Shown one piece after another: positions 21,661 to 33,890 of a DNA stretch of 64,000 nt. Where the stretch lies: the NCBI RefSeq assembly GCF_027942865.1, contig NC_134516.1:17225822-17289821 (forward strand), read 5' to 3'. The first letter of the stretch is position 1; each line of letters starts with the position of its first letter. Origin of the DNA: Odontesthes bonariensis. Lineage: Eukaryota; Chordata; Actinopteri; Atheriniformes; Atherinopsidae. A program made the translations under genes and the position numbers. The notes beneath the pieces are model-generated. The model searched no databases, was not told the origin of the DNA, and saw nothing but the letters and a program-made list of their open reading frames with translations.

Positions 21661-22752
21661 GATAAGAGAACTGCTTGTAATTTCAAATAACACCGTTGCT
21701 GAAACTGCCTTCAGTGGAAAATCTAAAAACCAAAACAGCATCAACTCTCTTTGAATATAATGAGAGTTGGTGCTCTCTGAATGGTAATGGAGTTACAGCT
21801 ACAGCATTCAGCTGTTAGATGTATTGCGCTTCAAGCACATCGGCCTGACTTCTCAGAACCAAAGGTCATGTCTTCACTCATACCTGGCACATGACTGACT
21901 GTGGGCAGAATGTCTCAGCTGTTAAAGCAGCTTCTGGTAAATGGTCCTTTGTACAAGTTGGTTGTCAGTCTGAGGCCAAGCTCCACATCCTGCCAGAGGT
22001 TGTGTCTTTCTGAAAAGAAAATAACAACATTAAGTTAATCCTAAAAGTACCCCATTTGTGGGTTTTTTGTGCGCTTGGTAAATTTATAGGTTGTGGTAAA
22101 ACACTGCAATATGTCTATGAGAAGAAACAAGGTGTGAATGAAAGTAGTTCAAGTGTTCCTACACCTCAGTTATGTGACAAACGCGAACGGTTAGTGAAAA
22201 ATATTCGAGACGTTAGCTGCAGTCTTTGTCATAGTTTTAATTTTCAGGGTTACGACTAAAACGGAAGCATTTGCACATCAGGCTGTGCTTATTTGGTCCT
22301 TTAATCTGCTAAGAACCTCTCAAGTCGAGTAGTGATGCAAACAAGTATTTTGTCACCTGGAAAAAGAGGAGAATTTAAATGTCTTGATCATTTTTAAGAC
22401 ATGATTTTGGCACAAATAAATGGTGATTTGGCTCAGAAACAAGAAATGATTCCCTCTGGAATCTTATCTTTGGACCTATAGAATGCTCCCATAAAAGGAT
22501 GGGAAACCAAGTTTTAAAAAAAAAAAAAAACAACACAGCTTCAGCTACGCATCTTTTTACCTTGGGTCTGACTCACTTTTCATGGCTGTAATGTTTGCTG
22601 AGAAGAGTACTAGATGATGATGATGATGAGATGATGACTAATGAAAAGCAAAGTGAAAAACTAAATACAACACCACAGACGTTTGACTGACTGGATCCTC
22701 ATTCCACATACTGTGTGAAGCACATGCTGAGGACAGCGTCGGCTATGACACC

Positions 22753-22770
22753 TGCCAGCAGAGGGAGACA
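22753..22770 (+). promoter_or_regulatory. CTCF-like site
   Basis: TGCCAGCAGAGGGAGACA closely resembles the CTCF core consensus (CCASYAGRKGGC), with the last bases weaker. It lies between the immune-like cluster and the housekeeping gene gemin8. Confidence 0.35.
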
Positions 22771-23914
22771 GTCGCACAATGACCCATTTCTTTTTTTAAA
22801 TTTCATCATTTCATTTTATTAACTGATAATCATGCCAGTCCAGAGAGACCAAAAACCTCACAGACCACCAGTACATGAATCTTTGATCACTGGCCTTGGA
22901 TAAAACTTCCGTTATTTGTGTTCAACCTTCCTCACTTTGGCATCTTTTACTTAAATAACATTTATCATTGAAAGTTCTTTCTGCTTATTTCACACAAGAG
23001 AAACATTGTGCTGAAATTCAAAAGAAAGATTTATCATATACTTCAGAAAATTCAGGTCCCTAAAAACAGTATTGGCGTTCACTCGCACATTGAAAAGTCA
23101 TAAGAGGGAAATATGTTTTGCAAAGACATGCGTCTTTTTTGCATTTCCTCTAAAAGCTTAGAGGCCTCAAGCCAAAGCGTGAGCCACATATCAAACGTAC
23201 TCCGTCCGCAAGTACACGGTTTAACATCCAGTTTCTAAAACACGACGACAACCTCCTCACTCATATAGTGTAACATGTAACTGTTACCAAATCTCAACTT
23301 CACTTTCATGTCACACAATAATTTAAGCCACGGTGAAAAATCACAGCAGTTCAACAAAATAAAAAGCATTCCAACATGCAAATTAACACATTGTTGTAGC
23401 ATGTCATGTGCTTTTCTTGACAGAAAATCAGTTTAAGGGCTGACCTCTGCACTGCTTTCATGCCACTATTGAGATTCATTTCACAAAAGAAAGGTACTGT
23501 GAGCAGTAGGATTCAGTACTTTTAGCATTAATATCCGCAAATATCAGCAAAACTGACTGGGGCATGTGGAGGTTAACAAGTTAATGCTTCTAGAAAATAA
23601 TATCAACAAAGACCCTCAGTTCTCTCCTGCTGTCAATCCCCGTTGGATGCCAAATTATAATTGCTTCCCGCTGTTCTTTCAATATTAAATGGCCTCACTA
23701 GATTCCTACTGGGCCGAGAAGGGGGAAGTCGAGGGAAAATTATACAGTGTTTGATATATTTTATGCAAGACTATTAATTAAAAAAAAAAAAAAAAAAAAA
23801 AAAACCGGCAACTCACTACTGTAACTGAGAAAACAACCGTCTTTTTTATTTTTATGGTTAGTCAGTTACCGGGTGAGACGTCCAGTATTTGAATATTTTG
23901 CATGTTCGCACAGT

Positions 23915-23931
23915 GTCCACCGGGGGGAGCA
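23915..23931 (+). promoter_or_regulatory. Second CTCF-like site near the gemin8 promoter
   Basis: GTCCACCGGGGGGAGCA resembles the CTCF core in the same orientation as the site near 22,755, just before the presumed first exon of gemin8. Confidence 0.3.
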
Positions 23932-24260
23932 CCTCGTGGCCACCAGTTATTTTGCTGTGTCTCAAAGGCTGCTGGGAAATATTCAGCGAGGAAGCATTAC
24001 AAGTGGCTAATCAAGCTAGCACCAGAGAGGTAAATGTCCGATAATATGAACCACTTAGCGAGTCAAACATAATACACATCACACATATGTTCGTGCGGCT
24101 CGTGTCAGACTCAGTTTTTAAAAAGTGTTACAACCGCTTTCTATTTTAAGACGTCGGCACGTGCCCCCATAACACAAAAAACGTTACGTGTAAATAAAAG
24201 CAAACAGTGATTAACTTTGCGTTCACCTGATGTTCACACCACTTTGTTTCTTGTCCACAG

Positions 24261-24341
24261 GGTCCAGCTTTCCAGGTGGAAAAGAAGAAAAGCTAAAAAA
24301 GTTAACGTGAATATTCGCTTTGCTTCATCCATCCTCTCATG
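24261..24341 (+). other. gemin8: gemin8 5' exon, mostly untranslated
   Basis: Bounded by an acceptor (TTGTCCACAG, ending 24,260) and a donor (ATG|GTAAGA). It contains no ATG except the one at its very end. A further upstream untranslated exon probably ends at the donor GAGAG|GTAAAT at 24,029. Confidence 0.6.
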
Positions 24342-24753
24342 GTAAGAGTTTTTTTTTTTTTTTTGTCGTAATTAAACTCGTCCGTCTCTAAATCACGAAG
24401 TGAGGCTGCAACAGAGGAGCAGCAAATTCTCCCTAATTAGTGAAATCTGTAACACCTGGTGTATTTTTAATTTAAGCTAATTTGGTCCACCGGAACTCAG
24501 AAATGTAGCTTTTGTTTTACTTTGGAACTGCACAGACAAACAAAGCACGTCATGTCTCATTAAAAGACAAAAAGAAATAGTCCACATATTAAGGAAACTT
24601 ATATGTAGATGGATAATTTCACTGTTATTAAAAAAACAGCACTGAAGCTTTCTCATCTTTTACAAGTCTGAAAGAGTCTTGGCTTTAAAAAAAAAAAAAA
24701 AACTGGTCTTGAATTATCAGCTTTTATGAACGTAATTAATTTCCAAGTTAAGT

Positions 24754-24788
<35 letters not shown>

Positions 24789-25586
24789 AATAAAAAAAAA
24801 ATACATAGTGGCTAGCTACAATTTCACAAAAAATAATCAATGTCTGAGGATAAAATAAAACCAAACACAAAACTTTACTTCCAGGAGGACCTCAGCACAG
24901 TGATGTCCTGGTTTTCCAGCCCCATCTACAGCCGTTACTGGAAGCACTACCAGCAGGCCATGGCCTGGCACCAAAAACACAGGCGCGCCTACCGAAAGGC
25001 TTTGGAGGCTGCCTATGGCCCGGCCGGCTGGCAGGAGGGCTGTCCCAGCAGCCCCCAGCGCTATGCTGACTGGCAGGCCAGAGAGAGTAACAGGGAAGAT
25101 GGGGAGGACGGAGACGAGGAAAGCGGCTCAGAAAGCGAGATTGAGTGCGATGTCAGCAACATGGAGATCAGCGAGGAGCTTCGACAGTACTTTGCCCAGA
25201 CAGAGAGACACAGAGAGGAGTTGAGTAAGTCAACTTCTACCATCTGCACCTTATGAATAATAAATAGCTCTGCTTCAAGTTGCACAAGCATGTCTGCTAC
25301 ATGCTTAAAACTATTCTGTTTTGCAGAGAAACAGCAGCAGATGGAGGCAGAGCAGCATGAAAGCTACGTGCCGGCTGACCAGGACCTGCACAGGGTCTCG
25401 TGGCGAAGCAGCGCCGCCCCTCCCTCCGAGCGACCCGGCGAGAGACGGGTGGCCGAGATGAAGAAGCTCTACGGCAAGGATTCGCCCAAGGTCCTGGCCA
25501 TGGAGGCGGCAATGCAGCTGACTTTTGACAGAAACTGTGACCTCAAGCGGCCCAAATACTGGCCCGTCATCCCGCTGAAATTATAA
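24339..25586 (+). CDS. gemin8: Gem-associated protein 8 (Gemin8), 200 aa
   Basis: Gemin8 is a subunit of the SMN complex, which assembles Sm cores on spliceosomal snRNAs in the cytoplasm and sits in nuclear gems. Model: 24,339-24,341, 24,885-25,224, 25,327-25,586. The N-terminal block ([19 protein letters not shown]), the acidic centre with [17 protein letters not shown], the ERPGERR patch and the C-terminus [10 protein letters not shown] are hallmarks of vertebrate Gemin8, which is somewhat longer in mammals (about 242 aa). I place the start at the ATG that forms the last three bases of the exon 24,261-24,341 (ATG|GTAAGA), joined to TTACTTCCAG|GAG at 24,885. An ATG at 24,840 is in frame, but it lies in the A/T-rich, acceptor-like sequence of that intron. 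The second intron is about 100 bp. Confidence 0.93.
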
Positions 25587-26290
25587 CAGCAGCAGGCAGA
25601 GCTACAAATGGTCGGATTTCTGATCTCTTTGAGGAATGGACTGTAGTTCTTGGAGCTGCTGCTGTAGAAACAATTGTTTGTGTTAACTAAGACTTTTACG
25701 TTATTTTAAGATGTTACGAACATTTGCTGCGCTTCTCCTAAGCCAACTCGCCTGTAATGTAGTGCCCCACATCAAAACCTATAGTTGTAATTAGGCATCT
25801 AATGCTTGATCTTGAGGCTGCTGCGTTGCATATAGCACTGCCCAGCATTCCTTTTGTTTGCTCAGAATCCAAGCAGTAAGACGTTCAGCTGATGGTCAGA
25901 TGTACAGTAGACCTGCCCTTGCAGGTGATGTAAATACATTCAAACAACATGTGCCTGTTTGTTGCCACCTAATACATTTTTTTCCCAGCCTGCTTTACGC
26001 TGCAGTCTCTCCTCTAAGGCCTGTCAGCTTAGTTTAACCACTAAAACAGAAGTGTTCCTCCATGGCTGCTTCTGATGTTCGACTTTTCAACATGCACTCG
26101 GAGTGATTTCACCATTTCTAAACCGCAGCTCTCGTTTCTGACGTTTCCTTGGGTTCAAAAGCATTCAAGTGCTTACCCTGGAGGGATGTTGACTATTCTT
26201 TTAGCTTGTGTTTGCTCTACTTTTAAAACTGTGTGATGTGAATTTTGATAAAGTTCTGTTTATAATAAAACATTTTTCTGGATAAAACTC
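25587..26290 (+). other. gemin8: gemin8 3' untranslated region with polyadenylation signal
   Basis: Follows the gemin8 stop codon. An AATAAA signal lies at 26,264-26,269, about 680 bp downstream. No other coding frame is supported. Confidence 0.65.
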
Positions 26291-27480
26291 GTTTGTCAGT
26301 GGCAACTTGTTGGTGAGACTCCAAACAAAAAGACATTCTGAGCATGTGTGTGTTTATAGCTGCTGGTTTTATGAATTACAGCTCTTGATTGTGTGTTAAT
26401 CCCAGTTTTAGGGGTTCCAATGAAAATGAATAACTTGAACTACACGTTCAGTTTTTATATTTTGTCCAGAGACCTTTGGAGGCAGTGACCGCTATAAGTC
26501 TGGTTGCCCTTCACCTCACTAAAGAATTGGTTTGTTTCTTTGTGATCCCTTGCCACGCTTTCACTCCAGCCCTCTTCAGTTTGTCCAACAAGTTTTTAAA
26601 TAGACACTGCATGACCTTCAGAAAATCCTGGGCAGCTTTTGCAGTAGGCTTTGCTTTGTCATCTGTACTGTTAAGCCCCATCCAATCAACTCTTGTTTTT
26701 TTTTTGGCTGAATCTGAGTGTTATTCATCCCTAAACACTCTCCTGGCTGCTTCCGTCCTCTGCCACATCAAACAGTGGTGACCCTGTGCCACTGGAAGCC
26801 ATGAATGCCCATGATTTCACACTGCCTATATGTGCTTTACAGATCATGCATGTTTCACATTTTGAGTATGTCCCATACTGTTATCCTCCTGTCATCCTGG
26901 TCCAAATTGATCTCAGTTAAATCTAAAGAACACTGTTCCAGTTTGTTTCTTTAGCAAGAAAAGGATTCTGGCCACCACAGATGTCAAGGCCTTTTTATGT
27001 TGCAGAGCCCCCCTATTGATCAAAGCCACCCCTGATGTTCCTGCTATCACTCCAACAGATTCTTTTCACTTTTTAATTTTATTTGTAGCTTACGGATGGT
27101 CATGTTGCAGGTTCAAAATGACCTTTTCTAAATGATCAGACAAGGGCAATCATTTCTTACGGAATATAGTAAAAAGTGGTGGGGTATGCAAATACACTCA
27201 AGCAAAGAGCCTCAGAACTGTAATCTCCATATCTGCATGTGAGGATTTACAGTTGTGCCTTATCTAATGGTATGAATGGAAATTCAAACAAAAGTCAGGA
27301 ATCAAATGCCGCCTTACTGCTGAATGAGTAAGCCTGGGTTCAGTCAATGCAGGGGCGAACTACAAGAATATGTCGAGGAAAATAAAAATATAAGACCATG
27401 CAGTGTGTTTTTATTTATTTTTTTTCCTCTTTACTTATCTCTGTATGTGAAATGGCACGCAGATGCGAACAAGACGCGTC
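26291..27480. other. Intergenic region between gemin8 and gpm6b, possible decayed repeat
   Basis: No supported gene. The segment from about 26,440 to 27,000 reads like an old interspersed repeat on the minus strand (mariner-type impression), but I could not identify transposase motifs securely. Confidence 0.3.
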
Positions 27481-27579
27481 TATTTGGATTAAAGAGAGTC
27501 TGATCCAATTCTACTCGCTGCTGTGACGCCATCCCTCACCCCCTCCCCTCCTGCCTGATTCCATATCGGGACGTCTAGT

Positions 27580-27674
27580 TTCTTGCCTGGCGCGCGACAA
27601 CCTGTGGACATCTCAGGCGCTTTTCTTCATTTTATCTCAGGGACAAGTTTCCACGGAAGCAGAAAAGAAAATGG
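27580..27674 (+). CDS. gpm6b: Candidate alternative first exon of gpm6b (ATG G only)
   Basis: A segment following a C-rich, promoter-like stretch ends with ATG G|GTATGT (ATG at 27,671-27,673). The exon would encode Met plus one base, a phase-1 junction that fits exactly onto the phase-1 acceptor at 60,009 to give MGCFECC. PLP1, the best-known member of the family, begins in the same way, with a first exon encoding Met and one extra base. If real, it would make an M6B isoform lacking the acidic N-terminal extension. The 5' edge of the exon is arbitrary, and another gene could own it. Confidence 0.45.
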
Positions 27675-28016
27675 GTATGTTAACTATACTCTGTGTTGTC
27701 TTGCTGCTTGCCGTCCCTTCTGCAGTGATCGGTTTACAGTCATCACAGTTTTCTTTATATTCCACTGCTGCAGAGATCTTTGCTCGTGGTGCGCTGCGTG
27801 TGTAGTGCGGTGTTTGGCTTTGGGATGGACTTTGGAAAACAAACGCATGGGAATCGATACCGAATTTTCCATATTTTATCCACTTTATAGCAATATTACT
27901 TTTTGGAGGATAAGAAAGTTTTTTAGTTTGCTCCTCTCACATAGGCGCCAATGTGTTTTGCTGTGTGCAACTCAGACTGAGTGATGAAGAAAATGCGCGC
28001 AGCCCGCAGTGTCCTC

Positions 28017-28018
<2 letters not shown>

Positions 28019-28094
<76 letters not shown>
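28019..28094. repeat. (TG)n microsatellite, about 38 units
   Basis: Uninterrupted TG repeat in the region between the two candidate gpm6b first exons. Confidence 0.98.
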
Positions 28095-28098
<4 letters not shown>

Positions 28099-28329
28099 AT
28101 GCCACTGGACAGGGCGTGTTTGACTCCTCACCGTAGGGATAAACACGGGTGATTTCATGTTACAGAGAACGTTGGACACCTTTAGTCAAAATTTCCGTCA
28201 GTGTGAAATGAGTGGAGGATGAACCGATGTCCAACAGGCATAAAGTTAAAAGTGAAATGTTATTATCAACATTTTGAGTCACATGAATATATTATTTTGT
28301 ACTATTTAAGAGACAAAAAAAAAAAAAAG

Positions 28330-29550
28330 GGAGAGAGAACCGTGCAAAAGTTTTGGCACCTTAAAATTTGAGCTCACCTGCAAACTTTTCTTTCAGGCCT
28401 TAAACAGCTTGTTATGGCTCTTACTTGTTAACAGTCTCTGATCGGAAAGGCAAATGTCAAAGGTCATTGATTAGTCTGACTTCTCCAACCCCAACGATCA
28501 CCATCGGCTCCTATAAGCAGCTACCCTGCACTCTGAAAATAAAAAATAACTGATGCCCACATAGCAGGAAAAGGCTATAAAAAGAAAGCAATGCGTTTCC
28601 AGATATGTGCTTCCTCGGTTTGTAATTAACTCAAGAAACTGTTAACAGGAATGAAAGGTCAAGCTGAAAGCTGGAGACGCCAGAACTCCTTAATGGAGCT
28701 GTTTCTACAGCAAAACTGACTGAAAAGACCTTCAGGACAATTTATTAGACCCTGAAGGGGGGGGGGGGGGGGCATCGTTGTTGCGACACCTATACCAATA
28801 TGATCTTAAAGAGTCGCCAGAAAAAAAGAGAAAAAAAAAAAACTTTCCCTTTGCAAATGGACACAATGAGTTCTGGGGACTGAAAGTTGAAACAGATTTT
28901 TTTTTGGCCAACATGAGCGAATTAATCTTGTAGGAAAATGGGCTCAAAATTTCAGGAGACAGGAGCACCTATCCAGCTCTTAAGCACAGGGGTGGATTGA
29001 TAATGCTTTGGGCTTTTGCTGCAGTCAGTGGTACAAGGTAACATTTTTCTGTTAGAGGGAAGACTGGATTCAAATAAATACCAGAAATTTCTGAAAGCAA
29101 GCATGCCACTGTCTGTAAAAAAAAAAAAAAGGAGCTGAGGATGAAAACCAAGCTCCTACAACAGGATAATGATCTGAACCGCACCTCAGAAGTCATCAAA
29201 GACTTCTTTATTAGGCAAAAGTTGAGGGTTTTGCCCTCGCTGTCTGGCGAACTAAGACATCGTTGAAAAACCTGCGGGTGTCCCTCAAAATAGCAATAAA
29301 GGCAGAGAATCTCACACAGCTAAAAGCCTTTTGGAGAAAGAATGAAAGAAAATCTGTCACAAATGCATTCAGAAGCTGAGATCATTTCCAAAAATAAGCT
29401 CGCTGCTCTAGGCCTCATTTATTTAATTATTTATTCATTAATTTTATCTACTGTAAAACTGTTACAGATGGAAATGAAAAAGTTCCATATTTTGTACATG
29501 CGAGTTGAACACTTAGTCATTTTGGATTCTTCTTCAGTTGTGAGGTAAAA
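28330..29550 (+). mobile_element. Decayed Tc1/mariner-type DNA transposon
   Basis: Begins near a terminal-repeat-like block (GTGCAAAAGTTTTGGCACC at about 28,342). It retains transposase fragments on the plus strand, notably QQDNDLNRTSEVIKDFF (about 29,160-29,210), which matches the QDND...TS region of Tc1-family DDE transposases. The GGGTGGATTGATAATGC stretch near 28,990 belongs to the same domain. Stops, frameshifts and homopolymer expansions, including a 16-base G run at 28,757-28,772, make it inactive. Confidence 0.65.
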
Positions 29551-32480
29551 TGTGAGATTACCTGGCTGAAGTTCAGTGCCTTCACCTCTTCATCCCCGTT
29601 AGATCCTAATGTGAAAGCTGATGTTGATTGGATTAACGGGGAGTGATCTGTTCCCTCATTGTGGATTAAACAGGCCTAACGAGCTGTTGTTGTAATGGTG
29701 TGCATGCATGTTGCAAGGCTTTACACGTTTCTCATGATATTCAAGTTTTATTTAATCAGGTAATATCACTGAGATCAATAGGAGACAGGTTCCGCTTGTT
29801 CGTGTTGGGCTTTGCAAACTTACAAACAATGTAGTTGGGGGCAAATTGGTACAACATGAAAGCTGTGAAATTATCTTTAAAGCGGTTCACTGTGTACCTT
29901 TCATTCTCACTGATACACACCTTCCATTGTGCTATTCTTTGTCGTTGCTGCTTTCTTCTTCTTCTTCTGTGTACCGGCTTCCTCTGTCTCATTTAGGTCA
30001 AAGCCTATTTGTGGAAACTGTGGAGCATGTGTTAAATGCTTACGCCAGTTTAAGTCCATTTAAATGTATAGATGGAGGAGTATTTCAACAACGCACCCCC
30101 CTCCCCAACTGCATTCACAAGTGTGTTTTTAAAATTTTGAAGAATTCAGTTTTGTACAATTTCAGTTGGATGAACATGTTTTTTAAAAGTAGCTTTAAAT
30201 TGGATTAACACAATGATTCTGTTTTCTTCAGGTCATGTGAGTGTAGAGAATAATTCTATAGAGCTGGAGTTCTCGCCCCACTTTATGCATTTATGTATTG
30301 TATACAAAAATATTTCAAGGGGGCATAGTTTTAGTTGTTAACATTGATAACACCCAGTCTTCTGGTATGAATAGAATAAACAGAGGTGTCTGGACTGATA
30401 CTCTGATTTGGGTCATGGATTACTGTGTATCCAGGGCAGTCATTCAAATAATTGCCAAAAGCGTTTAATTGTTTGCCCTTTTATTTTATCCCACTTTGGG
30501 TTTATGATCGGTGCAACAAGTGCCTGAACATAAAGCAAAACGTCTCCAAGGTGATGGGCTCTCCTTTTTCTTTGTTTCCGTACTTGATTTAAAACCGAAA
30601 TGCCCCCACAGCATCGCTGGGATGTTTGGTTATAAAACTCAGTCTATGATGTTGATGTCAATAAATGCTCGTCAAAATGCAAAAGGTCAAATAGTCAATG
30701 TTAAATTATGCGGAAACGGGAATGTAAACTTGACATTTGTGTCTGTTTTGTGTGCCAATCAGCTGTTTTTATACAGGTGGACGGAAAAATAATGGTTACA
30801 CGGAATCTAACTGAAAGCCATGGAAAAATGTACGCAGCCAGCTGGCCTGAGTCGTCAAGCAGACTGACCTTAGAGTGCAATACCACTCATTGCCACTTCG
30901 GATTGGCTCCAAAACCTTTGTGATTTTATGGGACTCACTGAAAAAGCCTCAATTTTTCTCTTGAGATAAATAAAATAATAAAATCATTATGGTGTCATCC
31001 TCCAGTTTCACTCCTTCCGATTGTACTGCTGGTAACTTGTAAGAACTTAATTGTTAAATTGATTGATTAAAACCATGGATGTATATTTTTGTCCTATCAG
31101 GTTCATGTATCACTGTATCAGCTCCACCGTCTGTCCAAATGTTGCAATTTCAGGCCCAAAAAAGAAAAATTCTAAAGTCTTTCAGTTTCCAAAGCACTTG
31201 GTGACGTCATGGCAGTTACCTCCTCCTCTTATATTATACATTTAGCTCAAGTGATTGAGATGAGAATTTTATAATCTCTCACAGGGGGGTTTGTGAGATT
31301 GTCTTTGCCAAAACATGCCCGTCGCACATTTTCGCGCAGGCTTTAATTATGTTCAGAGAAAAATGTGCCTCTAGTGGTCCTGAGACCAACTGCACATGAA
31401 AGGTAAAAATGGCGTTTATGAGGGGGCTGCTCGTAAAGAGGGTATTTTGGCTCGAACCATTATAGTTTTTTGTAACCCTATTCAAGAAGTTTTCAATTTC
31501 TAACCAGGTCTGTTATTGAGTAAACCTCGCCAGGAAGGAACAAAAGTGCTTTAGTTAAGTGTTGTCATGCCACTGACAGAACACAAGTTGGTTGACCTCA
31601 TGTCACACAAGGGTCACTGCATTTAACTTCACTAACTTCTTATGAGGACTTTGGAACTTGTTAAATCAAACGCTTGACAATGATGTAAAATGCCCAGATG
31701 AGCCGTATATCCCTCCTGCTTCTTGGATATGAACAATCCACCGATAGGATGGTTTCAGTGGGAGGGCTGGTTGGTATTTGCTTCTCAGCTATTCTCGCAG
31801 TGAAGAAAGTTGAAAGAAAATTGCATCTTGTGTTTCCTGCTTTGTTCAAGCAAAAGAACCAGATTAAATCTGTAAAGATGTGAGGTCACGAGGTGCCTTC
31901 CAGACCTGCCATTTCACGTGACATGTTTGGAAGTCTTGTAATGGATCTTTTAAGATAATTAAGACCACATGAAGGCACACTGTTGAGGTGACGGAACGGT
32001 TTGTTTCCAATTTGTTCAGGATTAAGAAAGTCTTCACTGAAATTCAGATGTCCTTTTTGTCGACACGAAGCCAGTAGCATACACTCTGAACTCATGAATC
32101 TTTAAGTATTTCTACATCTCAGTCTTCTTCTCCTGATCCTCGTCCTCTGGATCTCCCTCTCTTTTGTTGTCTCCGTTTACCTCTAACATTTTTAACATCT
32201 GTTTCCAATAAGGTAGCAGGCCTGTTTATTGCCTTCAGGCTGGTGAGAAGTTCAAAACAGACAGGATGTAGTCAAATGACATGATTTACTGCGATGGAGG
32301 ACCGGAGCCATTTTTCTGCAGGAAGCCGCTGTAAACTTATCTTCTTTCACCTCCCGTGTTTTGCCCGCTTCTCTCCCTATATTGCAACTTTTGTCTCATC
32401 ATTGTAATCATCATGATCCCATCTTTCATCTGCTACCCTCATCATCTCCCTGTCCATTCTCTTCATCGTTATTCTTTCCA
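29551..32480. other. Non-coding stretch, probable gpm6b intron or upstream region
   Basis: No supported coding exon on either strand. Open frames are short and without domain features. The sequence is ordinary AT-rich fish non-coding DNA. Confidence 0.45.
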
Positions 32481-32485
32481 CCATC

Positions 32486-32537
32486 CCCTCCTCCTCCTCC
32501 TCCTCCTCCTCCTCCTCCTCCTCCTCCTCCTCCTCCT
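32486..32537. repeat. (TCC)n microsatellite
   Basis: About 17 TCC/CTC units, with purine-pyrimidine strand asymmetry. Homopolymeric open frames across it are artefacts of the repeat. Confidence 0.97.
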
Positions 32538-33755
32538 TCTCTCCTCTCCCCTCATGCATCCTCCACAGTGAATTCGCTCTTTATGCTCTCTTTTTACTGC
32601 AGCCCTTCTGTGCTTGGCTGTATGTGAAACCTCATATCCTCTTCCATCCTCTCCTGTGGATTTGCTCTGCACTAATCTACAGAATGGATACCAAATGTAA
32701 CAGCCGTCAAGCAGACAGACTTCAAAGCTCTCTTATTTTAACGGGTTGTTTTATTCTGAGGGAATAAATGATCACTCAGCTGGAAAAAGTAGAGCAGTCT
32801 ACTGATCTTATTAGAATAACAGTATATCAACAATGAAGCAACAGCAGTAAGGCTTTTGGCAACATTGAAATATGGACCCAAATCTTCGACCGATTTCTGT
32901 GGCACAGAAGTGTTGCTCTTTTACCTGAACCAAAGTTACAGTTGTATTGTTCACACTCAATGAGTTTCTCTTGTGTTCTGAAGTTCTAGTCATTGATCAG
33001 AGCTTACAAACGACAAGATTTGCTGCCAGATTTTCTTACCGATCCTCATCCAGCAGTTACAGTTGTCGTGCAGACAAGTGTATGTCTTTCAATGTTACAC
33101 TATACATTATTCAAGTAATTCCTTTCGTTTCTGTCTGTTTTACTCAACTAGTTGGAAGTTTCTCTCCACAGCTTCTCTCTTCTTACCCCTAGTTGAGTTT
33201 CGTGATAGACCATCTAGTGAGGGACTAAGGAACAGGGTAGGTGTATTTACTGAAGGGTTAATAAGAGGGTTTTGAGCAGCTTACATGGAGGCTTTGAATT
33301 GGCATGAAACTTAGGAACAAATAGAGTAACATTAAAAGGTGCTGAGAGTCATGAAAAGAGAGCTCCTGCTGGCTGTTTCCTCAGATCAGGTTTATGGTGC
33401 CTTGCAGCCTTGGTCTCCACAGTTGAGGATTATTTCCAGCATGAATCACCCTTTTTTTTTTTTAGCAATTTAAAGAACATTATCGTTGCTTTTTACTGCT
33501 CCACTGTGACAGTTCTCATTCTTTGTTCTCTTGCCAGTATTTAGTTTTCAGCATCTGTACTTTATCTTCCTCTTCACCTTGGGATTCAGTGTTGTGGTTG
33601 CATGAATCACTTTTACAGTACTCTTTCACAACAACCTGATGTTCAGGCATTTTCTTCTTGGCAAACTCACATCCGTTTTTTCCACATTCTAACATGGATT
33701 TTTTTTCACCCATTAAGAGTTATCTAAATGCTTTGAAAAGTATTCTTTGGATTAG

Positions 33756-33890
33756 GTACCCCTGCGATGGACTGGCGACCTGTTCAGGGTGTACGCCATC
33801 TCTTTTCCAATGGCAGCTGGGATAGGCTCTATCCCCCAGTGACCCTAAATTGGATGAAGCAGGTATAGAAACTGGTTGGATGGATGGATG
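33756..33890 (+). repeat. Short LINE 3'-tail-like repeat ending in (TGGA)n
   Basis: CCTGCGATGGACTGGCGACC, then a GGGTGTACGCC block, CAGCTGGGATAGGCTC and a (TGGA)n end form a very common teleost repeat. From memory of the family I assign it to the 3' tail of an L2-type LINE or a SINE that copies it. It has diverged from the usual form. Confidence 0.6.

Larger units (their letters stand above)
21661..23940. other. Spacer between Ig cluster and gemin8
   Basis: No supported coding exon. It contains a short GAT repeat (about 22,614-22,640), a poly(A) tract (23,779-23,803) and two CTCF-like sites listed separately. The receptor cluster (minus) and gemin8 (plus) are divergent, so this stretch must hold both upstream regions. 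Confidence 0.5.

Noticed and set aside
24840-24884. N-terminal extension of Gemin8 from the ATG at 24,840
   Set aside because: The sequence is A/T-rich and ends in a strong acceptor. The upstream exon supplies an ATG in the correct phase.
27923-28179. Frames of repeated His-Thr across the TG repeat
   Set aside because: Translation of a microsatellite.
28741-28780. Poly(G) run as a G-quadruplex element
   Set aside because: It lies inside a decayed transposon and is a simple homopolymer, with no sign of selection.
32377-32672. Poly-Glu, poly-Arg, poly-Pro and poly-Leu frames
   Set aside because: All are readings of the (TCC)n tract.
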